DNA of 23,719 bases from Fimiplasma intestinipullorum (lineage in GTDB: Bacteria; Bacillota_I; Bacilli_A; Erysipelotrichales; Coprobacillaceae). Location: assembly GCA_018715065.1 (NCBI GenBank), contig DVMJ01000103.1:1-23719 (forward strand). Direction: 5' to 3'. Below are positions 14,867-22,563 of the stretch, piece by piece (the first letter of the stretch is position 1; each line of letters starts with the position of its first letter). A program made the position numbers and the translations under genes. The notes under the pieces are model-generated. The model was not told where the DNA came from, did not search any database, and was given only the letters and a program-made list of their open reading frames with translations.

Positions 14867-16188
14867 TATTTTCTCAGTCCTTTCGGATAGTAGTTCTTTA
14901 AAACATGATTGACCTCTTTGGCGAAGCCTAAGCTAAAGCCGTCCACGCAGATGAGCGCAAAACCGTTATCATGATTTCCTTCTAAAGTTTCGCCGTGGAG
15001 ATATTTTTTGATTTCAATGGCATCATAAGGATAATCATAATAGGAACGGACCTCTTCTTTGTCTAATGAGAGGGCTAATGAGTGGCTTGGTTCAAAGCGT
15101 TTTTTCTTGCATTCTCCTAAGTAGAGTCCCTGGCGTAAGACGCGCAGACCTTTTAGATCAGGGAAATCAGGGCGGATGGCATAGAGGTGGTTTTGATTGG
15201 CGATGATGGTCTTGGGTAAAGGGATCTTTAGATGCTGGGCATAAAAGTCTGCAACCAGCTGGGATTGTTCTTTGGTCAGGCGGGAGGTTTGCGGTCTAGC
15301 TATCGGCGTAGACACTGCCTGCTTTCCTTTGATCATTTTGGCGATGAAATGCCCTTCGCCCTTAAAAAGATGGGGATAGAGACGTAAGGTCCCAGGTAGA
15401 TCGATTCCTTCGGCCATACCGGGTCGGATCTCCAAAGGATCAAGGGTCAGATCAAAGCGTTCGAGTGCCTGGCGTACCTGATCCTCATTTTCTTTGATCT
15501 CGTAGGTACAGGTGGAATACATGAGCGTTCCTCCGGGTTTGAGCATGGCATAGGCCTGTTCGATCAGCTGTGATTGAAGATGGGCACATTCATCGACCTT
15601 TTGGACTGACCAGGTTTCAACGGCCTGATCCAATTTGCGAAACATGCCTTCTCCTGAGCAAGGGGCATCAAGGATCACGATATCAAAATAATTTTCAAAA
15701 CGTTTCACAAGGGCCTGCGGATCACTGCATAGCACGATCGTATTGGCAAGACCGAAGCGTTCAATGTTTTCGGAAAGAATACGTGCGCGATTAGCGTTAA
15801 TATCGTTCGCCACTAACAGACCTTCTTTGCCGACTTGCAGCGCTATGCGGGTTGCTTTGCCGCCGGGCGCAGCACAGAGGTCCAAGACCTTCATGCCTGG
15901 TTTGCCCTCAGCCAGTTCAGCCACCAGCATGGCGCTGGGTTCCTGAATATAGTAAAGTCCGGCATCATGGTAAGCATAGCGGCCTAGTGGGAGTGTTTCT
16001 TTATCAAAATAAAAGCCTGTTTTGACATAGGGATGCGGCTGAAGAGAAAAATGAGCCGGAATCGTCATTTCGGGATCTTTTTGAGTGTTGACATGGATTG
16101 CTTTATAATCAGGCTGCTGCAGGGCTTTTTGAAAAGCCGGATAAGCCTCTTTTAAGATAGATTGCATGTAGTTTTCAAATTCGTTCAC
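14866..16188 (-). CDS. RsmF-like rRNA (cytosine-C5-)-methyltransferase
   Basis: A 440-residue NOL1/NOP2/Sun-family enzyme that methylates cytosine C5 in rRNA using S-adenosylmethionine. The SAM motif is LDLCAAPGGKAT (103-114). The two cysteines of the family are Cys177 in DAPCSGEGMF and the catalytic Cys227 in STCTY. The N-terminus has the family's short RNA-binding region with the motif EPSAML (93-98). The C-terminal about 150 residues, with an FEPSHSLAL segment and ending in NYYPKGLRK, resemble the RsmF/YebU extension (PUA-like) that is absent from RsmB. The start is GTG 16188, supported by AGGAGG eight bases upstream and no better ATG. The exact target (16S C1407 in E. coli) may differ. 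A -10 TAGAAT with TGA extension precedes it. Confidence 0.87.
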   Translation of the reverse strand: MNEFENYMQSILKEAYPAFQKALQQPDYKAIHVNTQKDPEMTIPAHFSLQPHPYVKTGFYFDKETLPLGRYAYHDAGLYYIQEPSAMLVAELAEGKPGMKVLDLCAAPGGKATRIALQVGKEGLLVANDINANRARILSENIERFGLANTIVLCSDPQALVKRFENYFDIVILDAPCSGEGMFRKLDQAVETWSVQKVDECAHLQSQLIEQAYAMLKPGGTLMYSTCTYEIKENEDQVRQALERFDLTLDPLEIRPGMAEGIDLPGTLRLYPHLFKGEGHFIAKMIKGKQAVSTPIARPQTSRLTKEQSQLVADFYAQHLKIPLPKTIIANQNHLYAIRPDFPDLKGLRVLRQGLYLGECKKKRFEPSHSLALSLDKEEVRSYYDYPYDAIEIKKYLHGETLEGNHDNGFALICVDGFSLGFAKEVNHVLKNYYPKGLRK

Positions 16189-16208
16189 GCTTTTCGCCTC
16201 CTAGGCTC

Positions 16209-16217
16209 ATTCTATCA
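16209..16217 (-). promoter_or_regulatory. Extended -10 promoter of the rRNA methyltransferase-HD gene pair
   Basis: On the minus strand TGATAGAAT is a TGn-extended -10 about 20 bases before the GTG start. The -35 is weak. Confidence 0.5.
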
Positions 16218-16262
16218 TAAAAAAGAAATCGATGCATTAAGAAAAAAGAATGGGAAAACGGA

Positions 16263-16291
16263 TTGACAAAAGGTCAAATGGATGGTAGAAT
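16263..16291 (+). promoter_or_regulatory. Promoter of the infC-rpmI-rplT operon
   Basis: A perfect TTGACA (16263) and TAGAAT (16286) are separated by 17 bases, with a TGG extension before the -10. It gives an untranslated leader of about 165 bases before infC. Confidence 0.8.
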
Positions 16292-16297
16292 GTTTCA

Positions 16298-16428
16298 GGA
16301 ATGAAAAGTAGTGGAAAGAAGAAGTGCCTGCTTCTCGCCCGATTGCCTCAGGTAATGGGCCAATGTCACTAAGATACTGTATGATACTATCTTATTGTCG
16401 TTTTGTGGGTGCTTAGCGCTCACTTTTT
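16298..16428 (+). promoter_or_regulatory. Structured leader of infC-rpmI-rplT (L20-leader-like attenuator)
   Basis: The leader has a hairpin at 16337-16360 (GCCC and ATTGCC pairing with GGTAAT and GGGC, one bulged G). A second follows at 16370-16394 (TAAGATA/TATCTTA). A terminator closes the leader at 16405-16428, 36 bases before the infC start codon. In Bacillota this operon is autoregulated: ribosomal protein L20 binds the leader and causes premature termination. The position and terminator fit that mechanism; the L20-binding fold is not proven from sequence alone. Confidence 0.7.
16405..16428 (+). terminator. Attenuator terminator in the infC leader
   Basis: GTGGGTGC and GCGCTCAC pair (two G-T pairs) across a TTA loop and are followed by TTTTT. 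It lies upstream of infC, so it must be conditional. Confidence 0.75.
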
Positions 16429-16464
16429 GTTTATTCACAACTTTTTAATTTGGAGGTGGCCCTT

Positions 16465-16995
16465 ATTAGCAAGTATATCAACACAAAATCAGATGAGCTT
16501 GTGAATGAAAACATTCGTTTTAGAGAAGTCTTAGTCATTAATAAAGATGGCAAGCAATTAGGTGTGAAATCCCGCTTCGATGCTTTGAAATTAGCGCAGA
16601 GCATGGATCTGGATCTGGTTTGTGTCGCACCGAATGCGAAGACCCCTGTCTGTCGTATCATGGATTACGGAAAGTATCGTTTCGAACAGCAGAAAAAACA
16701 AAAAGAAATGAAAAAGAATCAGAAGACTTTCTCCATCAAGGAAGTTCAGCTTTCCCCAACAATTGATACGCATGATGTGAACACCAAACTGAAACACGCG
16801 CTCAAGTGGTTAGAAGCGGGTGATAAAGTCAAGGTAGGTGTCAACTTCAGAGGACGCCAGATGGCTCATATTGATATTGGTGAAAAGATATTAAAGGATT
16901 TCCTTGCGAAATGTGAGGAAGTGAGTGTCATTGAAAAGCCAATGAAACTCGAAGGAAGAACCCTTTCTGCTATAATCGCACCAAAGAAAAAATAA
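16465..16995 (+). CDS. infC: Translation initiation factor IF-3
   Basis: A 176-residue IF-3, which binds the 30S subunit, prevents early joining of the 50S and checks start-codon pairing. The N-terminal domain has NENIRFREV and RIMDYGKYRFE, followed by the lysine-rich linker, and the C-terminal domain has EVQLSPTID and VNFRGRQMAH. No ATG, GTG or TTG suits the start. The only candidate with a proper ribosome site is ATT at 16465, with GGAGGTGG (16452-16459) about six bases upstream. It gives the expected N-terminus (SKYINTKSDELVNENIRF). AUU as infC start is known in E. coli and Bacillus, where IF-3 discriminates against it and so limits its own synthesis. The gene is first in the L35-L20 operon behind the attenuated leader. 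Confidence 0.95.
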   Translation: MSKYINTKSDELVNENIRFREVLVINKDGKQLGVKSRFDALKLAQSMDLDLVCVAPNAKTPVCRIMDYGKYRFEQQKKQKEMKKNQKTFSIKEVQLSPTIDTHDVNTKLKHALKWLEAGDKVKVGVNFRGRQMAHIDIGEKILKDFLAKCEEVSVIEKPMKLEGRTLSAIIAPKKK

Positions 16996-17014
16996 GATTT
17001 AGGAGGACAAAACG

Positions 17015-17212
17015 ATGCCAAAAATGAAATCACACAGCGGCTTAAAGAAACGCTTAAAAACAACCGGTAGCGGTAAATTAAAACGTGGACATGCTTATGT
17101 TTCTCATTTATCCCACAACAAAACACATAAGCAGAAGAAACACCTTGCAAAAGCAACTTTAGTTTCTAAATCTGATTATAAGAGAATCAAAACAAGAATT
17201 AATTGTAAATAA
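17015..17212 (+). CDS. rpmI: 50S ribosomal protein L35
   Basis: A 65-residue, very basic protein with the L35 signature MPKMKSHSGLKKR and the later HLSHNKTHKQKKHL stretch. It is a component of the large ribosomal subunit. AGGAGG stands eight bases before the ATG. It lies between infC (19 bases after its stop) and rplT, the order conserved across bacteria. Sequence and length show nothing unusual. Confidence 0.96.
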   Translation: MPKMKSHSGLKKRLKTTGSGKLKRGHAYVSHLSHNKTHKQKKHLAKATLVSKSDYKRIKTRINCK

Positions 17213-17232
17213 GGATATAGGAGGTAATAAAC

Positions 17233-17592
17233 ATGGCAAGAGTTAAAGGCGGATACACAACTAGACGCAGAAGAAAGAAAGTTTTAAAATTAGCCAAAGG
17301 TTACTACGGAAGTAAACATACATTATATAAAACAGCACATGAACAGGTCATGCATTCCTTACAGTATGCATACAGAGACCGTCGTGTCTTAAAACGTGAA
17401 ATGCGTAAATTATGGATTGCACGTGTGAACGCAGCAGCAAGAATGCATGAAATTTCTTACTCTCAGCTGATTCATGGTTTAAAATTAGCGAACGTTGACA
17501 TTAACCGTAAGATGCTTTCTGAAATCGCTATTTCAGATCCTAAAGGTTTCACAGAAATCGTCAATGTTGCTAAAAAAGCTTTAGCTAACTAA
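17233..17592 (+). CDS. rplT: 50S ribosomal protein L20
   Basis: A 119-residue L20 with the typical start MARVKGG and the basic N-terminal tail (RRRRKKVLKLAKGYYG), followed by the globular RNA-binding domain (WIARVNAAAR, SYSQLIHGLKLANVDINRK). L20 is needed for early 50S assembly and, in this phylum, represses its own operon by binding the infC leader. AGGAGG precedes the ATG at normal distance. It is the last gene of the operon; a strong terminator follows ten bases after the stop. Confidence 0.97.
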   Translation: MARVKGGYTTRRRRKKVLKLAKGYYGSKHTLYKTAHEQVMHSLQYAYRDRRVLKREMRKLWIARVNAAARMHEISYSQLIHGLKLANVDINRKMLSEIAISDPKGFTEIVNVAKKALAN

Positions 17593-17601
17593 GCACAATT
17601 C

Positions 17602-17625
17602 AGGATGGCAATGCCATCCTTTTTA
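17602..17625 (+). terminator. Rho-independent terminator of infC-rpmI-rplT
   Basis: AGGATGGC and GCCATCCT pair perfectly with a three-base loop and are followed by TTTTTATTTT. Confidence 0.93.
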
Positions 17626-17704
17626 TTTTCCCTAAAAATTGAATCCTCGTTTTTCACAATATCGAAATGCCCCTGGACAGGTGACAAAAATTTTTTATGT
17701 TTGA

Positions 17705-17733
17705 TAGACAATCATCGAAGGCAATGTTATACT
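17705..17733 (+). promoter_or_regulatory. Promoter of the ArsR regulator-dUTPase-like-M42 operon
   Basis: TAGACA and TATACT are separated by 17 bases, with a TGT extension before the -10. It is 22 bases from the -10 to the ATG. No other promoter is obvious within the five-gene run that follows. Confidence 0.7.
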
Positions 17734-17755
17734 TGTATCTAATAGGAGGTGAAGT

Positions 17756-18838
17756 ATGGCTGTTGTACTGCAAAAGAGTACCGATCGTGTTCGTGAGGCG
17801 ATGGCCTTAGCCAGACGAAGCCTCATGGAATCCAGTTACGATACCTTAAAAATGAATATTCTTGAGAAATATCGTTTTGAGACATTGGACGTCGCCTCAG
17901 CTATGGATCAGCGTACTGCCATCGTTTGTCGTTTTCAAAGGGATTTTGCAAAAGCACGTGAGGAGATTGCTTTTTACTTTGAGCGACGTGAAAGCGGGAT
18001 CTACCTGGCTAATTTTTTAGTCAAGTTGCCGGACGTGCAAGTGACGAATCGACGTTTGAAGTGCAGTCGATCGATCGCACATAAACCTGAACAATTTGTT
18101 GTGGCCTTGCGCAAACTGGAGCTGATCGACGAACAGGTCGGTAAAGAGATCCATGATTATGAAGGGCTAGTGGCGCTGTTTGAAAAAATAGATCTTTCAG
18201 GTGAACTGAAATGGCTGTTTCAAACGCTGTATCTGCATCTGGAAGCATATTTAAAACGTCTTGGCAGACTGATCGGTGAAATTGTTGACTGGTTGGCTCA
18301 ATTTCAAACTGAACTAACTTATGAAGAGCGAATTTTTGCGGGCTACTGGGGTGAATTTTTAAAGACACATGATTTTCGTGAGCATCTGGCGACCAAGCTG
18401 AATATGCGCGTGCCAGACAGTATCGAAGAGATCGAAGTGGTACCGGCTTATTTTGACTGCAACCTTATCTTCAATGAGGTGACGCATCCCGGTCACATGA
18501 AAGTCTATTTAGGGATGATCTTTGATAAGAGCTTCAGCCTCGAACAGAAGTATGAGACGGTCTCCATGCTGTGCAGTCATCTCAAGCTTCTAAGCGATAT
18601 CAGTAAGTTTGAGATCCTGCGGATGATCAAGGGAAAGGCCTGTTATGGCAGTGAACTGGCCAAGGCCTTCAATCTGTCGACGCCGACCATCTCGCATCAT
18701 ATGCAGGCTTTGGAGAACGCTGGCTTTGTAAAGACGGAAAAACGCTATAATCGAACGTATTACTCGTTGGACGAGGATCGTCTGAATTTGTTTATGAGAC
18801 AAATATGTCATATGCTATTGGAAAAAGAAGGGAAGTAG
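17756..18838 (+). CDS. Long ArsR-type winged-helix regulator with unknown N-terminal domain
   Basis: A 360-residue protein. The last 90 residues form an ArsR-type winged helix: LLSDISKFEILRMI (helix 1), GSELAKAFNLSTPTISHHMQAL (helix-turn-helix) and a wing ending in KTEKRYNRTYYSL. Classical ArsR proteins are only about 100 residues. The extra 270 N-terminal residues are mostly helical and charged, with no membrane segment, and I recognise no known domain; they may sense a ligand or mediate dimerisation. No cysteine-rich metal-sensor motif (CVC type) is seen in the helix-turn-helix part. AGGAGGTG precedes ATG 17756. The next gene starts four bases after its stop, so it is the first gene of the peptidase operon and may control it. 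That the regulator acts on its own operon is inference. Confidence 0.78.
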   Translation: MAVVLQKSTDRVREAMALARRSLMESSYDTLKMNILEKYRFETLDVASAMDQRTAIVCRFQRDFAKAREEIAFYFERRESGIYLANFLVKLPDVQVTNRRLKCSRSIAHKPEQFVVALRKLELIDEQVGKEIHDYEGLVALFEKIDLSGELKWLFQTLYLHLEAYLKRLGRLIGEIVDWLAQFQTELTYEERIFAGYWGEFLKTHDFREHLATKLNMRVPDSIEEIEVVPAYFDCNLIFNEVTHPGHMKVYLGMIFDKSFSLEQKYETVSMLCSHLKLLSDISKFEILRMIKGKACYGSELAKAFNLSTPTISHHMQALENAGFVKTEKRYNRTYYSLDEDRLNLFMRQICHMLLEKEGK

Positions 18839-18842
18839 TGTT

Positions 18843-19277
18843 ATGTATCATATTGCAAAGTTATATCAGAATGAAGAAAAACGATTGGCTTCAAGTGGTG
18901 AGGAGATCTTTTCAAGGCAATTTTTTGATAAGGCGCTGTTAAACTTTATGAGCCAGTTAGGTATGCTGTATCAGACATTGTCAAGAAAGGCGAATCGTAA
19001 AGAACTGATGGGTGCGTATGTGAATGGCTTTAAAGGGATCTTGACGATCGGTGTTGCGCTGCATTGTCAGGAGGATATCAGTGAACCGGAAATCGGTTCA
19101 GATCGTCCTTTAAGTGAACAGGTCTTCTTTGAACTCTATGAGAAATGCAATGTGTTGACCTATACTTTAAAAGACTCGGCTTTCTATTCTTTGTTCAGTT
19201 CTTATTTAGCGCTGGGAAAGATGTTGGGTCTGAATTTCGATGACATTTCGTATGTGTACTATGAGGAGAAAGATTAA
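18843..19277 (+). CDS. Dimeric-dUTPase-like protein lacking the metal-binding acids
   Basis: A 144-residue helical protein. Its pattern follows the all-alpha dimeric dUTPase (MazG-like) family of Bacillota: a short N-terminal helix, a central helix pair, and a later GLNFDDISYVYYEEK end that resembles the family's YxxKN region. Family members hydrolyse dUTP with two ExxE/ExxD-type motifs, roughly ELGELANE and EEYVDGLHFILS. Here the corresponding stretches read QLGMLYQT (38-45) and GAYVNGFKGILT (57-68). Thus the metal-binding acids appear as Gln38, Met41, Ala58 and Asn61. If this alignment is right, the protein cannot bind magnesium in the usual way and may be a dead enzyme used as a nucleotide sensor or partner. 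The start ATG is four bases after the regulator's stop. The next gene begins one base after its stop. The family assignment is moderately sure and has not been checked by profile search. Confidence 0.55.
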   Translation: MYHIAKLYQNEEKRLASSGEEIFSRQFFDKALLNFMSQLGMLYQTLSRKANRKELMGAYVNGFKGILTIGVALHCQEDISEPEIGSDRPLSEQVFFELYEKCNVLTYTLKDSAFYSLFSSYLALGKMLGLNFDDISYVYYEEKD

Positions 19278-19278
19278 G

Positions 19279-20346
19279 ATGAATGATGTCGTATTAAAGG
19301 AACTCTGTCTGGCAGATGGTTTGTCAGGCTATGAAAAAGAAGTTACCAGGGTCATGAAAAAATATATGGCACCCTGTGTAGATGAAATTCGTTATGATAA
19401 TTTGGGCTCGCTGGTCGCTTATAAAAAAGGCAGTGAACCATTGAAGGTGTTACTGACAGGACATGTCGATGAGATCGGCATGGTCGTGCGATCCATCGAT
19501 GAGAAAGGATATGTCCATCCTCATCAGTTAGGAACCCTATTTGCGCACAGCTTAGGGGCACAGGAAGTCACATTGACGACACGTGAAGGCAAGAAGTTGA
19601 AGGGAATCATCGGGACCCATGCCAAGGATCCGCAATTTCAACTGAATAAGGATACGATCCCGGTTCAGGATCAGATCGTTGATTTTGGGGTCTACTCGAA
19701 AAAGGACCTGGAGGATCTGGGGGTTCGCATTGGGGATCCTATCACGCCAAGCGGCTACTATCAGGAACTGAATCACCCAGATTTTGTGGCAGCGAAGGCC
19801 TGGGATGACCGCGTGGGTGCCGGACTGGTCGTTGAGACGGCGATGGCTTTAAAAGATGTCAAAGTAGCACCGGACGTTTATTTTGCCGGAACGGTGCAGG
19901 AGGAAGTCGGATTAAGAGGTGCTAAAACAGTCGGGCAAATGGTGGAACCGGATATCTCCATTGCGCTAGATGTTTATCCATGTAATGATACCACCAATGA
20001 TCCTAAGGGAGAGTATGCCTTAGGAAAAGGATGCACGATCTGTTTGGCCGATACTTCTTCCATTGCGCATACGGGACTGGTGCAGTATTTAGAGGAACTC
20101 TGCGAGAAACATGGGATTGCGTATCAGGAGACGATGATCAGTCGTGGCGGTACGGATTCAGGGGAATTGCACCGGGTCGGTAAAGGCAGTGTCAATGTGT
20201 CGATTGCGATCCCTAATCGTTACGTGCATACACAGCGTTCCATCATCAATCGTCAGGATTATCAGAGCGCATTAAGTTTATTGGTGGAATTTTTAAAGGA
20301 TATCAATCTTGAAAAGCTGCAGGCACTTCTTGCCAGCAAGCAGTAG
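19279..20346 (+). CDS. M42-family metallo-aminopeptidase (first of three)
   Basis: A 355-residue M42 glutamyl-aminopeptidase/TET-type enzyme (often annotated as endoglucanase CelM), a cytoplasmic di-metal peptidase that removes N-terminal residues from peptides and forms large hollow assemblies. Metal and catalytic residues are intact: His in LTGHVDEIG, Asp in AKAWDDRVG, the Glu pair in GTVQEEVGLRG, Asp in ALDVYP, and the late His in PNRYVHT. The GGTDSGE motif is also present. I chose ATG 19279 because GAGGAG lies about ten bases upstream and the protein then aligns with its two paralogues from residue 1; a start at 19240 would overlap the previous gene. It is one base after the dUTPase-like stop. 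An 11-base gap with a ribosome site leads to the next paralogue. Confidence 0.9.
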   Translation: MNDVVLKELCLADGLSGYEKEVTRVMKKYMAPCVDEIRYDNLGSLVAYKKGSEPLKVLLTGHVDEIGMVVRSIDEKGYVHPHQLGTLFAHSLGAQEVTLTTREGKKLKGIIGTHAKDPQFQLNKDTIPVQDQIVDFGVYSKKDLEDLGVRIGDPITPSGYYQELNHPDFVAAKAWDDRVGAGLVVETAMALKDVKVAPDVYFAGTVQEEVGLRGAKTVGQMVEPDISIALDVYPCNDTTNDPKGEYALGKGCTICLADTSSIAHTGLVQYLEELCEKHGIAYQETMISRGGTDSGELHRVGKGSVNVSIAIPNRYVHTQRSIINRQDYQSALSLLVEFLKDINLEKLQALLASKQ

Positions 20347-20356
20347 GAGGGAAAGT

Positions 20357-21415
20357 ATGGCTAATTTAGAGATGCTGGAAGCCTTCTGTCAGGCAGACGG
20401 GGTTTCCGGGTATGAAAAAGAAGCGACCAGAGTCATGAAAAGTTATCTGGAAGGCTATTGTGATGAGATCCAATATGATTATTTAGGTTCCCTGGTCGCT
20501 CATAAAAAGGGTGTAGGACCAAAGGTTCTTTTGACCGGTCACATCGATGAGATCGGCTTTTGTGTCAAAGAAATCACAGAGGACGGTTATTTGCGCGTCC
20601 ATCCGTTAGGTGGCTGGAATACACGCAATATGATGGCTGAACCAGTGACCATCACAACACGAGAGGGAAAGAAGCTGCCGGGGATCATTGGTACCGATCC
20701 TAAACCAGGCTGGCCTCGCGATAAGGCGATCCCGATGGAAGATGTGTATGTTGATCTGGGGGTTGCCAGCAAGCAGGAAGCGTTGGACCTGGGGATCCAT
20801 ATTGGGGATCCCATTACACCGAAGGCTGAGTTCATGGTCATGAATAATCCAAAATATGTGAATGCCAAAGCCTGGGATGACCGTGTGGGTGCTGCCATCG
20901 TGACTGATGTGATGCGCAATATGGCTGGCAAGACCCTGGCGTGTGATCTTTATTGTGCCGGTACGGTACAGGAAGAAGTCGGTTGCCGCGGAGCGAAGAC
21001 GGTCGGACAGATGGTCATGCCGGATCTTTCCATCGCTATTGACGTGGGCGGGGACAGTGATACACCGAATGCACCGAAAGGCAAAGCCGTATTAGGCAGC
21101 GGTGCAGCCCTCTGCGTTCGTGATAACTCGTTTATTGCTCACTACGGCTTACTTTGGCATATGGAAAAAATCTGTGAGGAACATCAGATTCCTTATACCA
21201 CTTATGTTTTAGGATACGGAGGAACCGATTCCGGCGAAATGTCGAAAGTGGGCGCAGGCTCGATCAACCTGACGATCTCCATTCCGTCCAGACATATTCA
21301 TTCGCATAACTCGATGATCCATCTGGATGATTATGATGCCATCGTGGCATTGCTGAGTGAATTTGTCAAAACCTTTGATCAGTCTGTTTTTGAGAAGCTA
21401 AAGGAGTGTAAATAA
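20357..21415 (+). CDS. M42-family metallo-aminopeptidase (second of three)
   Basis: A 352-residue paralogue of the preceding gene, colinear along its length. Metal ligands are all present: His in LTGHIDEIG, Asp in AKAWDDRVG, the Glu pair in GTVQEEVGCRG, Asp in AIDVGGD and His in PSRHIHS. Compared with the first copy, the substrate loop after AIDVG differs, so specificity has probably diverged. The start ATG 20357 has AGGAGGGAAAG just upstream; the longer frame from 20309 would overlap the first peptidase. The third copy follows after two bases. All three may assemble together or handle different peptides. Confidence 0.9.
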   Translation: MANLEMLEAFCQADGVSGYEKEATRVMKSYLEGYCDEIQYDYLGSLVAHKKGVGPKVLLTGHIDEIGFCVKEITEDGYLRVHPLGGWNTRNMMAEPVTITTREGKKLPGIIGTDPKPGWPRDKAIPMEDVYVDLGVASKQEALDLGIHIGDPITPKAEFMVMNNPKYVNAKAWDDRVGAAIVTDVMRNMAGKTLACDLYCAGTVQEEVGCRGAKTVGQMVMPDLSIAIDVGGDSDTPNAPKGKAVLGSGAALCVRDNSFIAHYGLLWHMEKICEEHQIPYTTYVLGYGGTDSGEMSKVGAGSINLTISIPSRHIHSHNSMIHLDDYDAIVALLSEFVKTFDQSVFEKLKECK

Positions 21416-21417
21416 TC

Positions 21418-22488
21418 ATGGCAAATCATGCATTTTTAGAAAAAATAACGACCGTTCCCGGCATCTCTGGTTATGAAAAAAATGTGGCTGAAGTATTCGA
21501 GGACTATTTGACAGGATGTGTTGATAGCTTTGAACATGACCGCTTAGGCAGTGTGGTGGCTATTAAAAAAGGCAAGACGCCTTTAAAAGTCATGCTGGCA
21601 GCGCATATTGATGAGATTGGTTTTATCGTCAAGGATATTGACAAGGATGGATTCATTCAGGTGCAGCCGATCGGCGGCTGGCAGGGAAAGAATATTCCGG
21701 CTGGTTTATTTGAGATCATCACTCGTGACCAAAAGCATATTCGCGGTGTCATGGAAGGTTCAACGAAGGTCAAAGGACCGGAAGCACGCAATATGGCGCC
21801 TTTGCCTACTGATGTTTTTCTGGATATCGGTGTTCAGAATCTTGAACAGGTCAAGGAGGCCGGGGTACGCATCGGTGATCCAATCATCCCTGTCAGTGAA
21901 TTTAGTGTGATGACCCATCCGCGCTACCTGATGAGTAAGGCCTGGGATGACCGCGCCGGTGTCGCTGTCATTGCTGAAGTGATGCGCAATTTAAAGGATG
22001 TTGAGACTGAAGCCACTATCTATGCGGCCGGTACGGTGCAAGAGGAAGTCGGTTTAAGAGGGGCCAAGACGATGGGCCAAATGGTTCAGCCGGATGTGGC
22101 TTTTGCCCTGGATGTCTGCTTCTCAAAAGATATTCCGGAAGGAGAAAAAGGCGATGTGCGCTTAGGCTGCGGCGCTGTGTTAGGTGTTTTGGATGGCAGT
22201 GTGATCGCACATACCGGTCTCTTAAAGCACATGGAGAAGATCTGTGCAAAATTGGGTGTTTCCTATCAGCTGGATGTGCTTGTCGGCGGCGGTACTGATT
22301 CGGGTGAACTATCCAAGGTCGGACCGGGGGTTGTGAATATGACCCTGTCGATTCCTTCCCGCTATATGCATTCGCATCGGACGATCATCTGTGAGGATGA
22401 TCTGGATGCGACCGTTGCTATCCTGACAGAGTTCTGTCGGACGATCAACGCAGAGATCTTAGAAGAAATAAAACGCGATAAACAATAA
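21418..22488 (+). CDS. M42-family metallo-aminopeptidase (third of three)
   Basis: A 356-residue M42 peptidase and last gene of the operon. Intact metal sites are His in LAAHIDEIG, Asp in SKAWDDRAG, the Glu pair in GTVQEEVGLRG, Asp in ALDVCF and His in PSRYMHS; GGGTDSGE is kept. It differs most from the others in the middle insert (KHIRGVMEGSTKVKG), which in M42 enzymes is part of the PDZ-like dimerisation/oligomerisation domain, so assembly contacts may differ. The ATG lies two bases after the previous stop, with AAGGAG about a dozen bases upstream inside that gene. It ends at a long composite hairpin shared with the convergent cysteine synthase gene. Confidence 0.9.
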   Translation: MANHAFLEKITTVPGISGYEKNVAEVFEDYLTGCVDSFEHDRLGSVVAIKKGKTPLKVMLAAHIDEIGFIVKDIDKDGFIQVQPIGGWQGKNIPAGLFEIITRDQKHIRGVMEGSTKVKGPEARNMAPLPTDVFLDIGVQNLEQVKEAGVRIGDPIIPVSEFSVMTHPRYLMSKAWDDRAGVAVIAEVMRNLKDVETEATIYAAGTVQEEVGLRGAKTMGQMVQPDVAFALDVCFSKDIPEGEKGDVRLGCGAVLGVLDGSVIAHTGLLKHMEKICAKLGVSYQLDVLVGGGTDSGELSKVGPGVVNMTLSIPSRYMHSHRTIICEDDLDATVAILTEFCRTINAEILEEIKRDKQ

Positions 22489-22489
22489 G

Positions 22490-22561
22490 AAAAGGCCCAT
22501 GATTGCCGCGAACCCTTCAAGTGAGATAACTTGTGGAGGTTCAGGACAGACAGGGCCTTTT
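22490..22561. terminator. Long bidirectional terminator with nested hairpins
   Basis: AAAAGGCCC (22490-22498) pairs perfectly with GGGCCTTTT (22553-22561). Inside lie GAACC/GGTTC (22510-22514 and 22538-22542) and CAAGT/ACTTG (22518-22522 and 22529-22533). The outer arms carry an A-tract and a T-tract, so it ends transcripts from both convergent genes. At 72 bases it is much longer than the other terminators here. Confidence 0.75.
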
Positions 22562-22563
22562 GT

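Noticed and set aside
17672..17681. CCTGGACAGG palindrome upstream of the ArsR-type operon as an operator
   Set aside because: Only ten bases, about 25 bases upstream of the -35, single copy; too weak to list as a site, though it could be tested.
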